Positions 45,734 to 54,412 of a stretch of DNA of 64,000 bases are shown piece by piece; the first letter of the stretch is position 1; the number at the start of each line of letters is the position of its first letter. The DNA is from Candidatus Ideonella esbjergensis (lineage in GTDB: Bacteria > Pseudomonadota > Gammaproteobacteria > Burkholderiales > Burkholderiaceae_C): assembly GCA_016710065.1 (NCBI GenBank), contig JADJLP010000001.1:1771576-1835575 (forward strand). The letters are read 5' to 3'. The notes below the pieces were generated by a model. The model saw only the letters and a program-made list of their open reading frames with translations. It was not told the origin of the DNA and made no database searches. The position numbers and the translations under genes were made by a program.

Positions 45734-47200
45734 ATGGCAAGTACCCGGAAGGTCATCCCCATCGCGCCGGTATCGGGGGCGAGCGACGACGGCGAGCAGT
45801 TCGTCTCGATGTACCAGAAGCAGGCGACGATCTACCCGCGTGCAGTGAAGGGTTGGTTCGCCACCTGGCGTTGGGTCTTCGTCTGGCTCACGCAGCTGCT
45901 GTTCTACGGTGTCCCCTGGTTGCAATGGGGCGGACGCCAGGCCGTGCTGTTCGATCTGGAGGCGCAACGCTTCTACATCTTCGGCCTGCTGCTCTATCCA
46001 CAGGACCTGATCTTTCTGGCCGCGCTGCTGGTGCTGTCGGCGCTGGCCTTGTTCTTCTTCACCGCCGTGGCCGGCCGGCTGTGGTGCGGCTACACCTGCC
46101 CGCAGACGGTCTACACCGAGATCTTCATGTGGGCCGAACGCCAGATCGAGGGCGACCGCATCGCGCGCATGCGGCTGGACCAGGCGCCCTGGGGCGTGAA
46201 CAAGATCCTGCGCAAGGGCGCCAAGCAGGGGGTGTGGCTGGCCATCGCGCTGATCACCGGCTTCAGCTTCGTCGGCTACTTCACGCCGATCCGGGAACTG
46301 GCCGCCGCCGCCGTGGCCCTGGACATGTCGGCGTGGAACGCCTTCTGGGTGCTGTTCTACGGCGCCGCCACCTACGGCAATGCGGGCTTCCTGCGAGAGC
46401 AGATGTGCAAGTACATGTGCCCCTACGCACGCTTCCAGAGCGCCCTGATCGACAAGGACTCCCTGGTCATCGCCTACGACGCCGGTCGCGGCGATCCGCG
46501 CGGCTCACGCTCGAAGAAGACGAACGCCGCCGCGCAGGGACTGGGCGACTGCATCGACTGCACCTTGTGCGTGCAGGTGTGCCCCACGGGTATCGACATC
46601 CGCAACGGGCTGCAGAACGAGTGCATCGGCTGCGCTGCGTGCATCGACGTCTGCGACGACGTGATGGACAAGATGGGCTACGCCAAGGGGCTGATCCGCT
46701 ACTCCACCGAAAACGGTGTCGTGAATGGCTGGACGCGGCTGCAGATGTTCAAGCGTGCGCTGCGGCCGCGTGTTCTGGTCTACGGGGCCGTGCTATCTGC
46801 GGCCAGCATCGCGTTCGCGGCCAGCGTGGCGATGCGCAGCCCGTTCAAGTTCGACGTGGTCAAGGACCGTGGCGCTTTGGCACGTGTAGTTGAGGAGGGG
46901 GCCGTCGAGAACGTCTACCGGATCCAGATCATGAATCGCACGGAGGCTCCGCAGACCTACCGGGTTGCCGCCTCCGGGATCGATGGTTTGGAGGTCGTGG
47001 CAATGCCGGCCAGCGCCGGCCCGGCTGCCGTGGCATCGATGTCGGTGAGCCTGCGCCTGCCCTTCGCCGTGGCACAAGGGCTCGCAGGCCGGTCGGTGCC
47101 TGTGGTGTTCGAGGTCACGGGCGTTGAGCCCAACGCAGGTAGCGGCGCAGACACACGGGCCATCCAGTTCGAGAAGTCGACGTTCTTCATCCCCCGCTGA
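45734..47200 (+). CDS. ccoG: cytochrome c oxidase accessory protein CcoG
   Basis: 488 residues. N-terminal membrane segments include GYTCPQTVYTEIFMWAERQIEGDR, the CcoG/RdxA motif; MCKYMCPYARFQ and two ferredoxin-like clusters, CIDCTLCVQVCPTGI and CIGCAACIDVCDDVM, follow. The C-terminal FixG Ig-like domain is periplasmic (VYRIQIMNRTEAPQTYRV). CcoG helps reduce copper for cbb3 oxidase assembly. No cbb3 genes are in the window. Confidence 0.92.
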   Translation: MASTRKVIPIAPVSGASDDGEQFVSMYQKQATIYPRAVKGWFATWRWVFVWLTQLLFYGVPWLQWGGRQAVLFDLEAQRFYIFGLLLYPQDLIFLAALLVLSALALFFFTAVAGRLWCGYTCPQTVYTEIFMWAERQIEGDRIARMRLDQAPWGVNKILRKGAKQGVWLAIALITGFSFVGYFTPIRELAAAAVALDMSAWNAFWVLFYGAATYGNAGFLREQMCKYMCPYARFQSALIDKDSLVIAYDAGRGDPRGSRSKKTNAAAQGLGDCIDCTLCVQVCPTGIDIRNGLQNECIGCAACIDVCDDVMDKMGYAKGLIRYSTENGVVNGWTRLQMFKRALRPRVLVYGAVLSAASIAFAASVAMRSPFKFDVVKDRGALARVVEEGAVENVYRIQIMNRTEAPQTYRVAASGIDGLEVVAMPASAGPAAVASMSVSLRLPFAVAQGLAGRSVPVVFEVTGVEPNAGSGADTRAIQFEKSTFFIPR

Positions 47201-47240
47201 ACAGCTGGGTGCCGAACGCCACCTTGTGCCGGCCAGGCGG

Positions 47241-47639
47241 TCAGATGCGCTGCCGGAGCGCTCGATGTGCGATTGCTGCAATCCCCGTCCAAAGCAACAA
47301 GCGCAGCACCATCGCGCCGACGGTGCGCGCCTCGTACGCGCCACCGCTCGATGCATGCACGCCGAAGGCGGCGAACACCAGGCCGGTCGCGACGGCGATG
47401 AAGACGGCCAGTGGCACCGACCAGCGCTGCCGCTTCCACAGTCCCAGACCGCAGACCACGTAGGCGAACCCGGCGACGAAGTTGAACCAGAGCACAAAGG
47501 GCACGATGGCCCCGGCAGCCAGGCGCGCCGCTTCGCCACCGAACAGTGTGCGACCGCCGGACAGGACCGTCAGCAAACCGAAGAGCACAGCGACCACTGC
47601 CAGTGACTTCACCAGCCAATCCGCCTTGGATGTGCTCAC
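47241..47639 (-). CDS. small four-helix membrane protein
   Basis: 132 residues with four membrane segments (LAVVAVLFGLLTVLSGGR, VPFVLWFNFVAGFAYVVCGLGLW, VPLAVFIAVATGLVFAAFGV, AMVLRLLLWTGIAAIAHR). I do not recognise a specific family. It is convergent with ccoG and 46 bases downstream-to-upstream separated from the ABC gene on the same strand, so it may or may not share that transcript. Confidence 0.65.
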   Translation of the reverse strand: MSTSKADWLVKSLAVVAVLFGLLTVLSGGRTLFGGEAARLAAGAIVPFVLWFNFVAGFAYVVCGLGLWKRQRWSVPLAVFIAVATGLVFAAFGVHASSGGAYEARTVGAMVLRLLLWTGIAAIAHRALRQRI

Positions 47640-47684
47640 GTTCTTGCTCCTGGTCGACGGCTGCTGAAACGGGGCTGGTTCGAG

Positions 47685-48431
47685 TCAGAGGCTCAAGCCT
47701 TGCCCCGCCTCTTCTACGGTCCGGCCGTCGCGGATGTGATAGATCCGCTTGAAGGTCGGGATGATCTTCTCGTCGTGGGTCACCACGATGATGGCCGTGT
47801 GGTACTGCGTGGCCATCTGGTTGAGGATGCGCACGACGGCCAGGGCCCGTTCGCTGTCCAGCGGCGCCGTGGGTTCGTCGGCCAGGATCACCGGCGGCCG
47901 GTTCGCCAGGGCGCGCGCGATCGACACGCGCTGCTGTTCACCGCCCGACAGCTCGGACGGCTGCGCCGTGGCGCGATGCCCCACGTCCAGTGCGGTCAGC
48001 AGCTCGAGCGCCCGCGCGCGCGCCTCGCCGTTGGGGCGCCCGGCCAGCATCGGCAGCAAGGCGACGTTGTCGGTGACATCGAGGAAGGGGATCAGGTAAG
48101 GCGCCTGGAACACGAAGCCGATGCTGTCGCGGCGCAGCGCGCGCAGGTCGGCGATCTTCCAGCCATCGTCGTAGATGGTCTGCCCGCCGAGGATCATTCG
48201 CCCCGCGGTTGGCTCGATGACCGCGCCCAGGCACTTGAGCAGGGTGCTCTTGCCTGAGCCCGAGGGGCCGATCAGGCCCACCACCTCGCCGGGCGCCACG
48301 ACCATGTTGACGTCCTTCAGCGCGTCGACCGCCGTGTCGCCTTCGCCGTAACGCTTGCGCAGGCCTTCGATGCGGATGCCGGCTTCGCTCATGTCGTGGG
48401 CCTTCTCGGGTGCCTTCATGGGGTCTGTCAA
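47685..48431 (-). CDS. ABC transporter ATP-binding protein (MacB/LolD/DevA type)
   Basis: 248 residues. Walker A GLIGPSGSGKSTLLK, Q-loop FVFQAPYLIPF, signature LSGGEQQRVSIARALANRP, Walker B VILADEPTAPLD and H-loop VVTHDEKI. It energises the FtsX-type permease encoded just upstream, with which it overlaps (ATGA), fixing the start at 48431. Confidence 0.92.
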   Translation of the reverse strand: MTDPMKAPEKAHDMSEAGIRIEGLRKRYGEGDTAVDALKDVNMVVAPGEVVGLIGPSGSGKSTLLKCLGAVIEPTAGRMILGGQTIYDDGWKIADLRALRRDSIGFVFQAPYLIPFLDVTDNVALLPMLAGRPNGEARARALELLTALDVGHRATAQPSELSGGEQQRVSIARALANRPPVILADEPTAPLDSERALAVVRILNQMATQYHTAIIVVTHDEKIIPTFKRIYHIRDGRTVEEAGQGLSL

Positions 48432-49663
48432 CCGCCGATGGCCGCGGCCGGGTCGACCGCCAACGCCGCGCGGATCGCCAGCGTGCTGGCCAGCGCGCAG
48501 ATCACCATCACTGCGAGAAATCCGAGCAACGCGTCGTTCACTTCCAGCAGCACGTACTTCGGGAAGATCGGCGCCCAGAAGGTGGCCGCCACCTTGCCGA
48601 CGATGAAGCCGATCAGCCCCAGCCCTAGCGCCTGCTGAAGGATCATCCCGGCGATCGTGCGGTTGCGTGTGCCGATGAGCTTGAGCACCGCGATCTCGCG
48701 GATCTTGCCCAGCGTCATCGTGTAGATGATGAAGGCCACGATGGCCGCGCTGACGATGGCCAGGATCACCAGGAACATGCCGATCTGTTTCGCCGACGTG
48801 GCGATCAGCTTGGCCACCAGGATCTCTTCCATCTGCGCGCGGGTGTAGGCCTCCAGGTGCTTCCAGCGGCGCACGGTCCCAGCCACGGTGTCGGCCGACA
48901 AGCCGGCATCCATGCCGGGCTGTACTTGCACGAGGATGGCGTTCACGTTGCGGTTGTTCGCCTGCGAGGCCTGGATGGCCTCCAGCAGCCCTGGCACGCC
49001 CGGTCGGTTCAGGCTCGGGTTGGACGCGGTGCGGGCGCGCTCGTTGACGATGGCGTCGTTGTCCTTCAGGAACTGCGCTTCCTGTGCGTCCTTCAGCGGG
49101 ATGAAGACCATCGGGTCGCCGCCGGACGAGACCATCCGTCGCGTCAAGCCGACCACGGTGTAGCCGTGGCGGCGGATGCGGATGCGTTCGCCCAGGGCAA
49201 AGCCCGTGCGAACGTCGGCCACTGCTTCGTAGTGGCTGCGGGTGACGTGCCGGCCCGCCACCAGGTAGCCTGGTTCGCCCGGTTGCCCGGGCTCGAAGCC
49301 GACCACCATGGCGCGCACGTCGTCGTTGTCGCTGCTGGGCGCAGCATCACCCGCCGATGCGCGACGTACCTGCATCGTCAGGTAGGTGACGTTGGCAGCG
49401 CGTGCCACCCCGGGCAGCCCGAGCACGCTGCGCACCGTGTCGTCGCGCAGGCTGGACGATTCCGCGTACGGGCCCTGGGTGCCTTGCTGGACCACCCAGA
49501 GATCGGCACCGCTGTTGTTCAGCAGTGCGCGCGCGTCGTCGACCATGCCGCGGTAGACGCCGGCCATGGTCAGCGTCACGCCGATCAACAGGCCCAGGCC
49601 CATGCCGGTCAGCACGAACTTGCCCCACGAATGCAGGATGTCGCGGCCGGCCAGGCTGATCAC
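48428..49663 (-). CDS. FtsX/MacB-type ABC permease
   Basis: 411 residues from GTG 49663, which overlaps the HlyD stop (GTGA). One N-terminal membrane segment (WGKFVLTGMGLGLLIGVTLTMAGVYRG), a large periplasmic domain, then three C-terminal segments (IGMFLVILAIVSAAIVAFIIYTM, ILQQALGLGLIGFIVGK, LLGFLAVMVICALASTLAIRAAL), the MacB/DevC topology. With the adaptor and ATPase it forms an exporter; substrate unknown. The same frame extends further upstream but that part overlaps the adaptor gene. Confidence 0.9.
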   Translation of the reverse strand: MISLAGRDILHSWGKFVLTGMGLGLLIGVTLTMAGVYRGMVDDARALLNNSGADLWVVQQGTQGPYAESSSLRDDTVRSVLGLPGVARAANVTYLTMQVRRASAGDAAPSSDNDDVRAMVVGFEPGQPGEPGYLVAGRHVTRSHYEAVADVRTGFALGERIRIRRHGYTVVGLTRRMVSSGGDPMVFIPLKDAQEAQFLKDNDAIVNERARTASNPSLNRPGVPGLLEAIQASQANNRNVNAILVQVQPGMDAGLSADTVAGTVRRWKHLEAYTRAQMEEILVAKLIATSAKQIGMFLVILAIVSAAIVAFIIYTMTLGKIREIAVLKLIGTRNRTIAGMILQQALGLGLIGFIVGKVAATFWAPIFPKYVLLEVNDALLGFLAVMVICALASTLAIRAALAVDPAAAIGG

Positions 49664-50850
49664 GGCTGTTGCCCCGCCAGCGTCTCGACCACCGTGATGC
49701 GGCTGCGCGCGCCGATGTCCTTTTCGCTGTACACGATGACCGTCGTGCCGGGTTTGACGCCCTCGAGGATCTGCACCTGGCCCTCCAGGCTGGTCAGGCC
49801 AGTGCGCACCGGCGCGAAGCGCAGGTCGCCGCCGTCGAGCGTCCATACGCCGATCTGCGCCTGCAGCCGCCTGATGGCCGCATTGGGCAGCAGCACGGCG
49901 TTGGCGGTCGGCGGCAGGGACAGCGTCACCTCGGCCAGTTCGCCCACCGACAGGTCGCTGGGTGCCTGGTCGAAGCTGACCTGGGCCACGCGCTCTTCAG
50001 TCACGCTGTCGCTGATGGTTTCGACGCGCGCGACCTTTCCGGCGACGGCGCGCCCGGGGTTCGAACGCAGCACCACCTGTGCCGGCAGACCCGCCGTCAG
50101 CCCGGCCGAGCGGGCCTGGTCCAGCCGCACCTTGACCCACAGGGACGACGGCTGGATCACCCGCAGCACGGCCTGCCCGGCCACCACGGTCGACCCGGGT
50201 TCGGCATCGCGGCTGATCACCACGCCGTCGGCAGGGGCCAGCAGGCGCACGTTGGCGCGCTGCTGGCGCAGTCCAGCCCGCTCGGCCGCCAGGCGCTGTT
50301 GATCCTGTCGGGCCGCAGCCACGTTGGCAGTGGCCGCGGTGACAACCGCGTCGGCCGACGCCTGCTCCTGCAACCGGGCCTCGACGGCATTGGCGCTGAT
50401 GAAGTTCTGTTGGCCCAACTCGACCGTGCGACGCGCGTTGACGGCCGCCAGCGCCTGGCGTGCCAGGGCGTCACGGCGCTGGGCATCCGCGCCAGCCATG
50501 GCGCTGCCGGCACGCGCCACTGCGGCGTCGAGCGCCGCCGTGCGCTCGTCCAGGTCGACCGGATCCATCTCGGCCAGCAACTGGCCCGCCTTGACGAGGC
50601 TGCCGACGTCCACGGTCACGGTGCGCACACGGCCGGCCGCCGTCGGACCGATCAGGTAGCTGCGCCTTGCCTCGACCGTGCCGATGCCGAACAGAGCAGG
50701 CGTGAGCCGGCCTTCGGCTGCTTGCACGACCGTGACGCGCGTCGGCGCCAGCGGCCCTGACCGAATGACCACGAATGCCAACGCGGCCAGCAGCAGGACA
50801 CCCAGGAGCCCAAGGACGACTCGGCGGATGCCGATGGAGGAGAGTTTCAT
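49660..50850 (-). CDS. HlyD/MFP periplasmic adaptor protein
   Basis: 396 residues. One N-terminal anchor (VVLGLLGVLLLAALAFVVI), a split lipoyl domain (TVTVDVGSLVKAGQLLAEMD and LLAPADGVVISRDAEPGSTV), a helical hairpin between them, and beta-barrel C-terminal parts. Resembles DevB-type adaptors of FtsX-class ABC exporters. Start overlaps the stop of the tetR-type gene (ATGA). No outer-membrane TolC gene lies nearby. Confidence 0.9.
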   Translation of the reverse strand: MKLSSIGIRRVVLGLLGVLLLAALAFVVIRSGPLAPTRVTVVQAAEGRLTPALFGIGTVEARRSYLIGPTAAGRVRTVTVDVGSLVKAGQLLAEMDPVDLDERTAALDAAVARAGSAMAGADAQRRDALARQALAAVNARRTVELGQQNFISANAVEARLQEQASADAVVTAATANVAAARQDQQRLAAERAGLRQQRANVRLLAPADGVVISRDAEPGSTVVAGQAVLRVIQPSSLWVKVRLDQARSAGLTAGLPAQVVLRSNPGRAVAGKVARVETISDSVTEERVAQVSFDQAPSDLSVGELAEVTLSLPPTANAVLLPNAAIRRLQAQIGVWTLDGGDLRFAPVRTGLTSLEGQVQILEGVKPGTTVIVYSEKDIGARSRITVVETLAGQQP

Positions 50851-51446
50851 GAGGCTTCCCCGAGGCTGCGCCTGTAAAGGGCGTAGAGGGCATCCGACTG
50901 CTGGCGCATCGCAGCCGTGCGCCCAGTCAGCATCGATTGCATGACCAGTCCCTGGATCAGGCCGATGAAACTCGTCGCAGCGGCTTCGGCGTCCAGTTCG
51001 GGGCTGACCAGCTTGCCCTGGATCGACAGATTCAACTGACCGACGAGCAGCTTGCGGTAACCCTGGAGCACGGCGCGTACCTCGCTCTTGGCCGCGGAGT
51101 CGGCAGGTTGCTGGAGCTCATGGAAGATGAACCGGGGCACGCCCGGGTGGGCGATGACGAACTCGACATGCGTGCGGAACATCGCAGACAACGCGTCCAG
51201 GGGCGTGACCGCGTCGTCCACGGCGGTCTGCAGCGTTTGCAGCAGGGTCTCGCGCACCCAGCGCATGGCCGCGAGCCAGATGGCGTCCTTGGTGGGAAAG
51301 TGCTTGAAGACGGCACCCTGCGTGACGCCGATGGCCGCTGCGATGTCGCTGGTGGTGATCAAGGCCGGGCTCGACTCGCGCGCCAGGCGCAGCGCCGCAG
51401 CCACGATCTCTGCCTGGCGTTCTTCGGTGGAGAGCCGGATCTGCAT
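50847..51446 (-). CDS. TetR/AcrR-family repressor
   Basis: 199 residues. N-terminal helix-turn-helix: EIVAAALRLARE..LITTSDIAAAIGVTQGAVFKHFPTKDAIW. The ligand-binding C-terminus is not assignable. It is the first gene of the adaptor-permease-ATPase operon and probably represses it. The upstream 51480-51500 segment (ACTTACCACTATACGACTAT region) is the only AT-rich stretch and a likely operator/promoter. Confidence 0.9.
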   Translation of the reverse strand: MQIRLSTEERQAEIVAAALRLARESSPALITTSDIAAAIGVTQGAVFKHFPTKDAIWLAAMRWVRETLLQTLQTAVDDAVTPLDALSAMFRTHVEFVIAHPGVPRFIFHELQQPADSAAKSEVRAVLQGYRKLLVGQLNLSIQGKLVSPELDAEAAATSFIGLIQGLVMQSMLTGRTAAMRQQSDALYALYRRSLGEAS

Positions 51447-51516
51447 GAGGGGGTCCCGAGCGTCGTTAGTAAGTCATTGAATACTTACCACTATACGACT
51501 ATGCGGCATCTGCTAC

Positions 51517-51800
51517 ATGGGTCCCGCCTTCGGGGAGGTGCCGGGCGCACTAGCGTGGATCGGCACCGCCATCGGCGTCGTCGGCTACTTCAGCGTCGCC
51601 GTGGCCGATGCCCTGGTCATCGAGGCCATGCGCACGCTTTCCGCAGCCGAGGTGGTGGCCGACACCAATGCGTACATCGTGCTGGCGACCGCCATGTCGC
51701 TGGTCGTGTTTCGCCAGCGCACGCGGTGGCAGAAGCGGGCCGTGGCGGCCGGCGTGGTGTTTGCGGGGCTGGCCTGCATCGGGGTGGGGCGGGGTTCGTC
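51517..51800 (+). pseudogene. fragment of an EamA/DMT-like permease
   Basis: An open stretch encodes hydrophobic segments (ALAWIGTAIGVVGYFSVAVADALV, ADTNAYIVLATAMSLVVF, AVAAGVVFAGLACIGVG) spaced like the C-terminal half of a DMT-superfamily carrier. The reading frame then runs into the 3' end of the oppositely oriented araC-type gene. Too short for a full transporter and without a clear ribosome site, so probably a remnant. Could also be an unrelated small membrane protein. Confidence 0.35.
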
Positions 51801-51826
51801 GAGGCCGACGCAGCCTTGGGCCCTGG

Positions 51827-52753
51827 TCAGGTCTCGTGCTGCCCCTGGTCCGCCTTGCGCCAGTCTCGCGGCGCCACACCGTAGCGCTGCTTGAAGGCTT
51901 TGGACAGCGCCGTGGCGCTGCCGTACCCCACCGCGTCGGCCACGGCCTTGAGCAATCCGCCCGCACGCAGTTCGGACATGGCCAGGGTCAGTCGCCAGTC
52001 GGCGAGGTAGCCCGCTGGCGTGGCGCCGGTGGCCTGCTTGAAGGTCACGGCAAACGCCGTGCGCGACATGCCGGCCTGCACCGCCATGCGCTCCAGCGGC
52101 CACGCCTCGGCGGGCGCCGCGTGCAGCGCGACGAGCAGCCTGGCCAGACGGGGATCAGCCAGCCCTGTGATGAGGCCGCTGCCGACGCCGCTCGCGCCCG
52201 GGTGGTCGATCAGCCAGCGCAGCAGTTGGATCAGCACGACCTCGAACAAGCGGTCGGCCAGCAGTCGCGAGCCGCAGCGCACGCGGTCGGTCTCGGCGAA
52301 CAGCAGGTCGAGCGCGGGCTGCAGGCCATCGACCTGATCCAGCGGGACGAGCACCAGAGCTGGCAGCGCCACCACCAGCGGGTTGTGCTCGGCACCATCG
52401 AAGTCGAGTGTGGCGCACGTGAAATCCGATCCGTCGCGCGGCGGGTTATGGAAGGTGTGCGCCACCGGCCGGGGGTAGAGCATCAGCGTCGGCTCGTTCA
52501 CGACGACACGGCGTTTCAGGCCTTTGACATGGCCGTGCGTCACCACCAACTCGCCGCGGCGCAGCACATGCAGGAAGGCGCGGCCCGGCTTCGCGTCGAA
52601 GACGGTCGTGCCGCACAGGGCGCCGGCATGGAACAGGTGGGCCCGCACGCGGAAACGATCCAGCAGACCGGAAAGTCGATCAATGGCGAGGGCCGGGGTC
52701 GCTGCCTCCGTTCTGAACGATGGATGGTGTTTTGAGTACTTCACAGCATCCAT
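51827..52753 (-). CDS. AraC-family transcriptional regulator
   Basis: 308 residues from ATG 52753. N-terminal cupin-like domain (AFLHVLRRGELVVTHG, LMLYPRPVAHTFHNPP) of the AraC_binding/cupin_6 type, then two helix-turn-helix motifs: WPLERMAVQAGMSRTAFAVTFKQATGATPAGYLADWRL and LLKAVADAVGYGSATALSKAFKQRYGVAPRDW. Divergent by 89 bases from the protoglobin-redoxin pair, which it likely controls. Confidence 0.9.
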   Translation of the reverse strand: MDAVKYSKHHPSFRTEAATPALAIDRLSGLLDRFRVRAHLFHAGALCGTTVFDAKPGRAFLHVLRRGELVVTHGHVKGLKRRVVVNEPTLMLYPRPVAHTFHNPPRDGSDFTCATLDFDGAEHNPLVVALPALVLVPLDQVDGLQPALDLLFAETDRVRCGSRLLADRLFEVVLIQLLRWLIDHPGASGVGSGLITGLADPRLARLLVALHAAPAEAWPLERMAVQAGMSRTAFAVTFKQATGATPAGYLADWRLTLAMSELRAGGLLKAVADAVGYGSATALSKAFKQRYGVAPRDWRKADQGQHET

Positions 52754-52842
52754 GGTACAGATGATGGGGACACACTGGGGACGTTGCGCAATCACATCCG
52801 GGTCGGCAGACCCGTTCCAACCCAAGACACCAGGAGTTGTTC

Positions 52843-53502
52843 ATGACGATGCTGAAACTGCTGCTTGCCGCCACCACGCTCGGTGTGGTGGCGGATGCCG
52901 GCGCGGCAGCGCCGCAAGGCCGTGCACCCGGCTACGCGCTGGGCCAGTCGACACTGGCCCGTGCGCCGTACTCGATGGCCGACCTGGCGGCGCTGCAGAA
53001 GTCGATGCTGTTCGGCGCCGACGACGTGGCAGCGCTGCGCCAGAGCCGGGCCATCCTCGCCGACCAGACCGAGGCCATCCTCGATGTCTGGTACGGCTTC
53101 GTGGCCTCGACGCCCGAGCTGGTGGTGTTCTTCGGCGACACGCGCAGCGGCCAGCCGGACGGCGCCTACCTGGCCGCCGTCCGCAAGCGTTTTGCGCTGT
53201 GGATCCTGGACACCGCCGACGCGAAGTACGACCAGGCCTGGCTGGACTGGCAGTACGAGATCGGCCTGCGCCACAACCGGGTCAAGAAGAACAAGACCGA
53301 CGGTGCTCATGGCCCCGCACAAGTGGACTTTCGCTATCTGCCCGCGCTGACCATCCCCATCACCACGACGCTGAAGCCTTTCCTCGCCAAGAAAGGGGCC
53401 TCAGCGGCGGACGTCGAGAAGATGCACGCGGCGTGGGTGAAGGCTGTGCTGTTGCAGGCCATCCTGTGGAGCCACCCCTACATCAAGGACGGGGAGTTCT
53501 GA
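52843..53502 (+). CDS. protoglobin-domain protein with putative signal peptide
   Basis: 219 residues from ATG 52843, with AGGAG 7 bases upstream. The first about 20 residues (MTMLKLLLAATTLGVVADAGA) look like a signal peptide. The body matches protoglobin/globin-sensor folds: QTEAILDVWYGFVASTPELVVFF, WQYEIGLRHNRVKKNKTD with the proximal His candidate, DFRYLPALTIPIT and a C-terminal helix ending WSHPYIKDGEF. It would bind heme and gases such as O2, NO or CO, unusually outside the cytoplasm if exported. Coupled to the next gene (TGATG). Confidence 0.78.
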   Translation: MTMLKLLLAATTLGVVADAGAAAPQGRAPGYALGQSTLARAPYSMADLAALQKSMLFGADDVAALRQSRAILADQTEAILDVWYGFVASTPELVVFFGDTRSGQPDGAYLAAVRKRFALWILDTADAKYDQAWLDWQYEIGLRHNRVKKNKTDGAHGPAQVDFRYLPALTIPITTTLKPFLAKKGASAADVEKMHAAWVKAVLLQAILWSHPYIKDGEF

Positions 53503-54104
53503 TGCCGTCGCCTGCAACGCCGGGTCGTGCGGGCACCCCATCGCCACCCGGGCAGGCAACCAGCCTGCCAGGGTGGCAGGCCTCGCACTGGTTCAACACC
53601 CCGAGGCCCATCGAACTGAAGGACCTGCGAGGGCGCGTCGTGCTGGTCCATGCGTTCCAGATGCTGTGCCCGGCGTGTGTGTCGCACGGCCTACCCCAGG
53701 CGCTGCGTGTGCATGAGGCGTTTCAGGGCGAGGCAGTGACGGTCATCGGGCTGCACACGGTGTTCGAGCATCACGAGGTGATGGGGTCACAGGCCTTGCA
53801 GGCCTTCATCCAGGAATACCGGTTGCCATTCCCGATAGGCATCGACCAAGCCGCCGAGGCGGGGCCGCTGCCTGTCACCATGGCGCAGTGGGGCCTGAAT
53901 GGCACGCCCAGTGTCGTGCTGTTCGATCGGCAGGGCCGCGCGCGACTGCACCGCTTTGGGGTTGTCGACGACCTGGTGCTGGGCGCAGCGATCGGGCAGT
54001 TGCTGGCGGAAAGAACACCGGTCGCTGCGTCGGTGTCCCTAGATCGCGTCGGAACTGGCACAGCACGGCCAGCGTGCGACGACGAGGGTTGTGTTTCGCG
54101 ATAG
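53502..54104 (+). CDS. thioredoxin-like (TlpA/AhpC-type) protein
   Basis: 200 residues starting in the stop of the globin gene. Thioredoxin fold with active-site-like LCPACVSHGLPQAL (CPAC), ELKDLRGRVVLVHAFQ before it and the cis-Pro loop GLNGTPSVVLFDRQGR. No signal peptide is evident. The C-terminal tail has an extra CDDEGC motif. It may supply reductant to, or act with, the protoglobin (inference from coupling). Confidence 0.85.
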   Translation: MPSPATPGRAGTPSPPGQATSLPGWQASHWFNTPRPIELKDLRGRVVLVHAFQMLCPACVSHGLPQALRVHEAFQGEAVTVIGLHTVFEHHEVMGSQALQAFIQEYRLPFPIGIDQAAEAGPLPVTMAQWGLNGTPSVVLFDRQGRARLHRFGVVDDLVLGAAIGQLLAERTPVAASVSLDRVGTGTARPACDDEGCVSR

Positions 54105-54412
54105 CACCAACCTTCGATCGCTGGTGATGGATCGCAAGATCGGAAATCGGTGCTCACGATCGATGATCGACGCAGCGCCCGGCATCTTGCCGACAACCGA
54201 CGCCACCGGCGGCCCTGCCATCGACTGCCCTCCGCGCAACTGTAGGCTCGTGGCATGAAGATGCCTGGACTCGACCAACGGACAGCTGAAGGTCTTGGGC
54301 GATGCGCCCGCGCTTGTTACGGCTGGAGGGTCGGCACCCTCGAAGAAGGTGAAGCGCAAATCGTGCCGCTGCGGCGCGCCACGTCACGCAGTGGTGCCTG
54401 AGCCGCGGGCGA
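54105..54412. other. non-coding stretch with clustered GATC
   Basis: No convincing gene. Bases 54115-54175 contain five GATC tetramers within about 60 bases, several inside CGATCG, ahead of the 3' end of the chemoreceptor gene. No terminator hairpin with a U tail seen. Confidence 0.4.

Noticed and set aside
49664..49846. Extended N-terminus of the FtsX-type permease
   Set aside because: It lies inside the adaptor gene in another frame and is Arg/Gly-rich shadow sequence; GTG 49663 gives the normal permease start.
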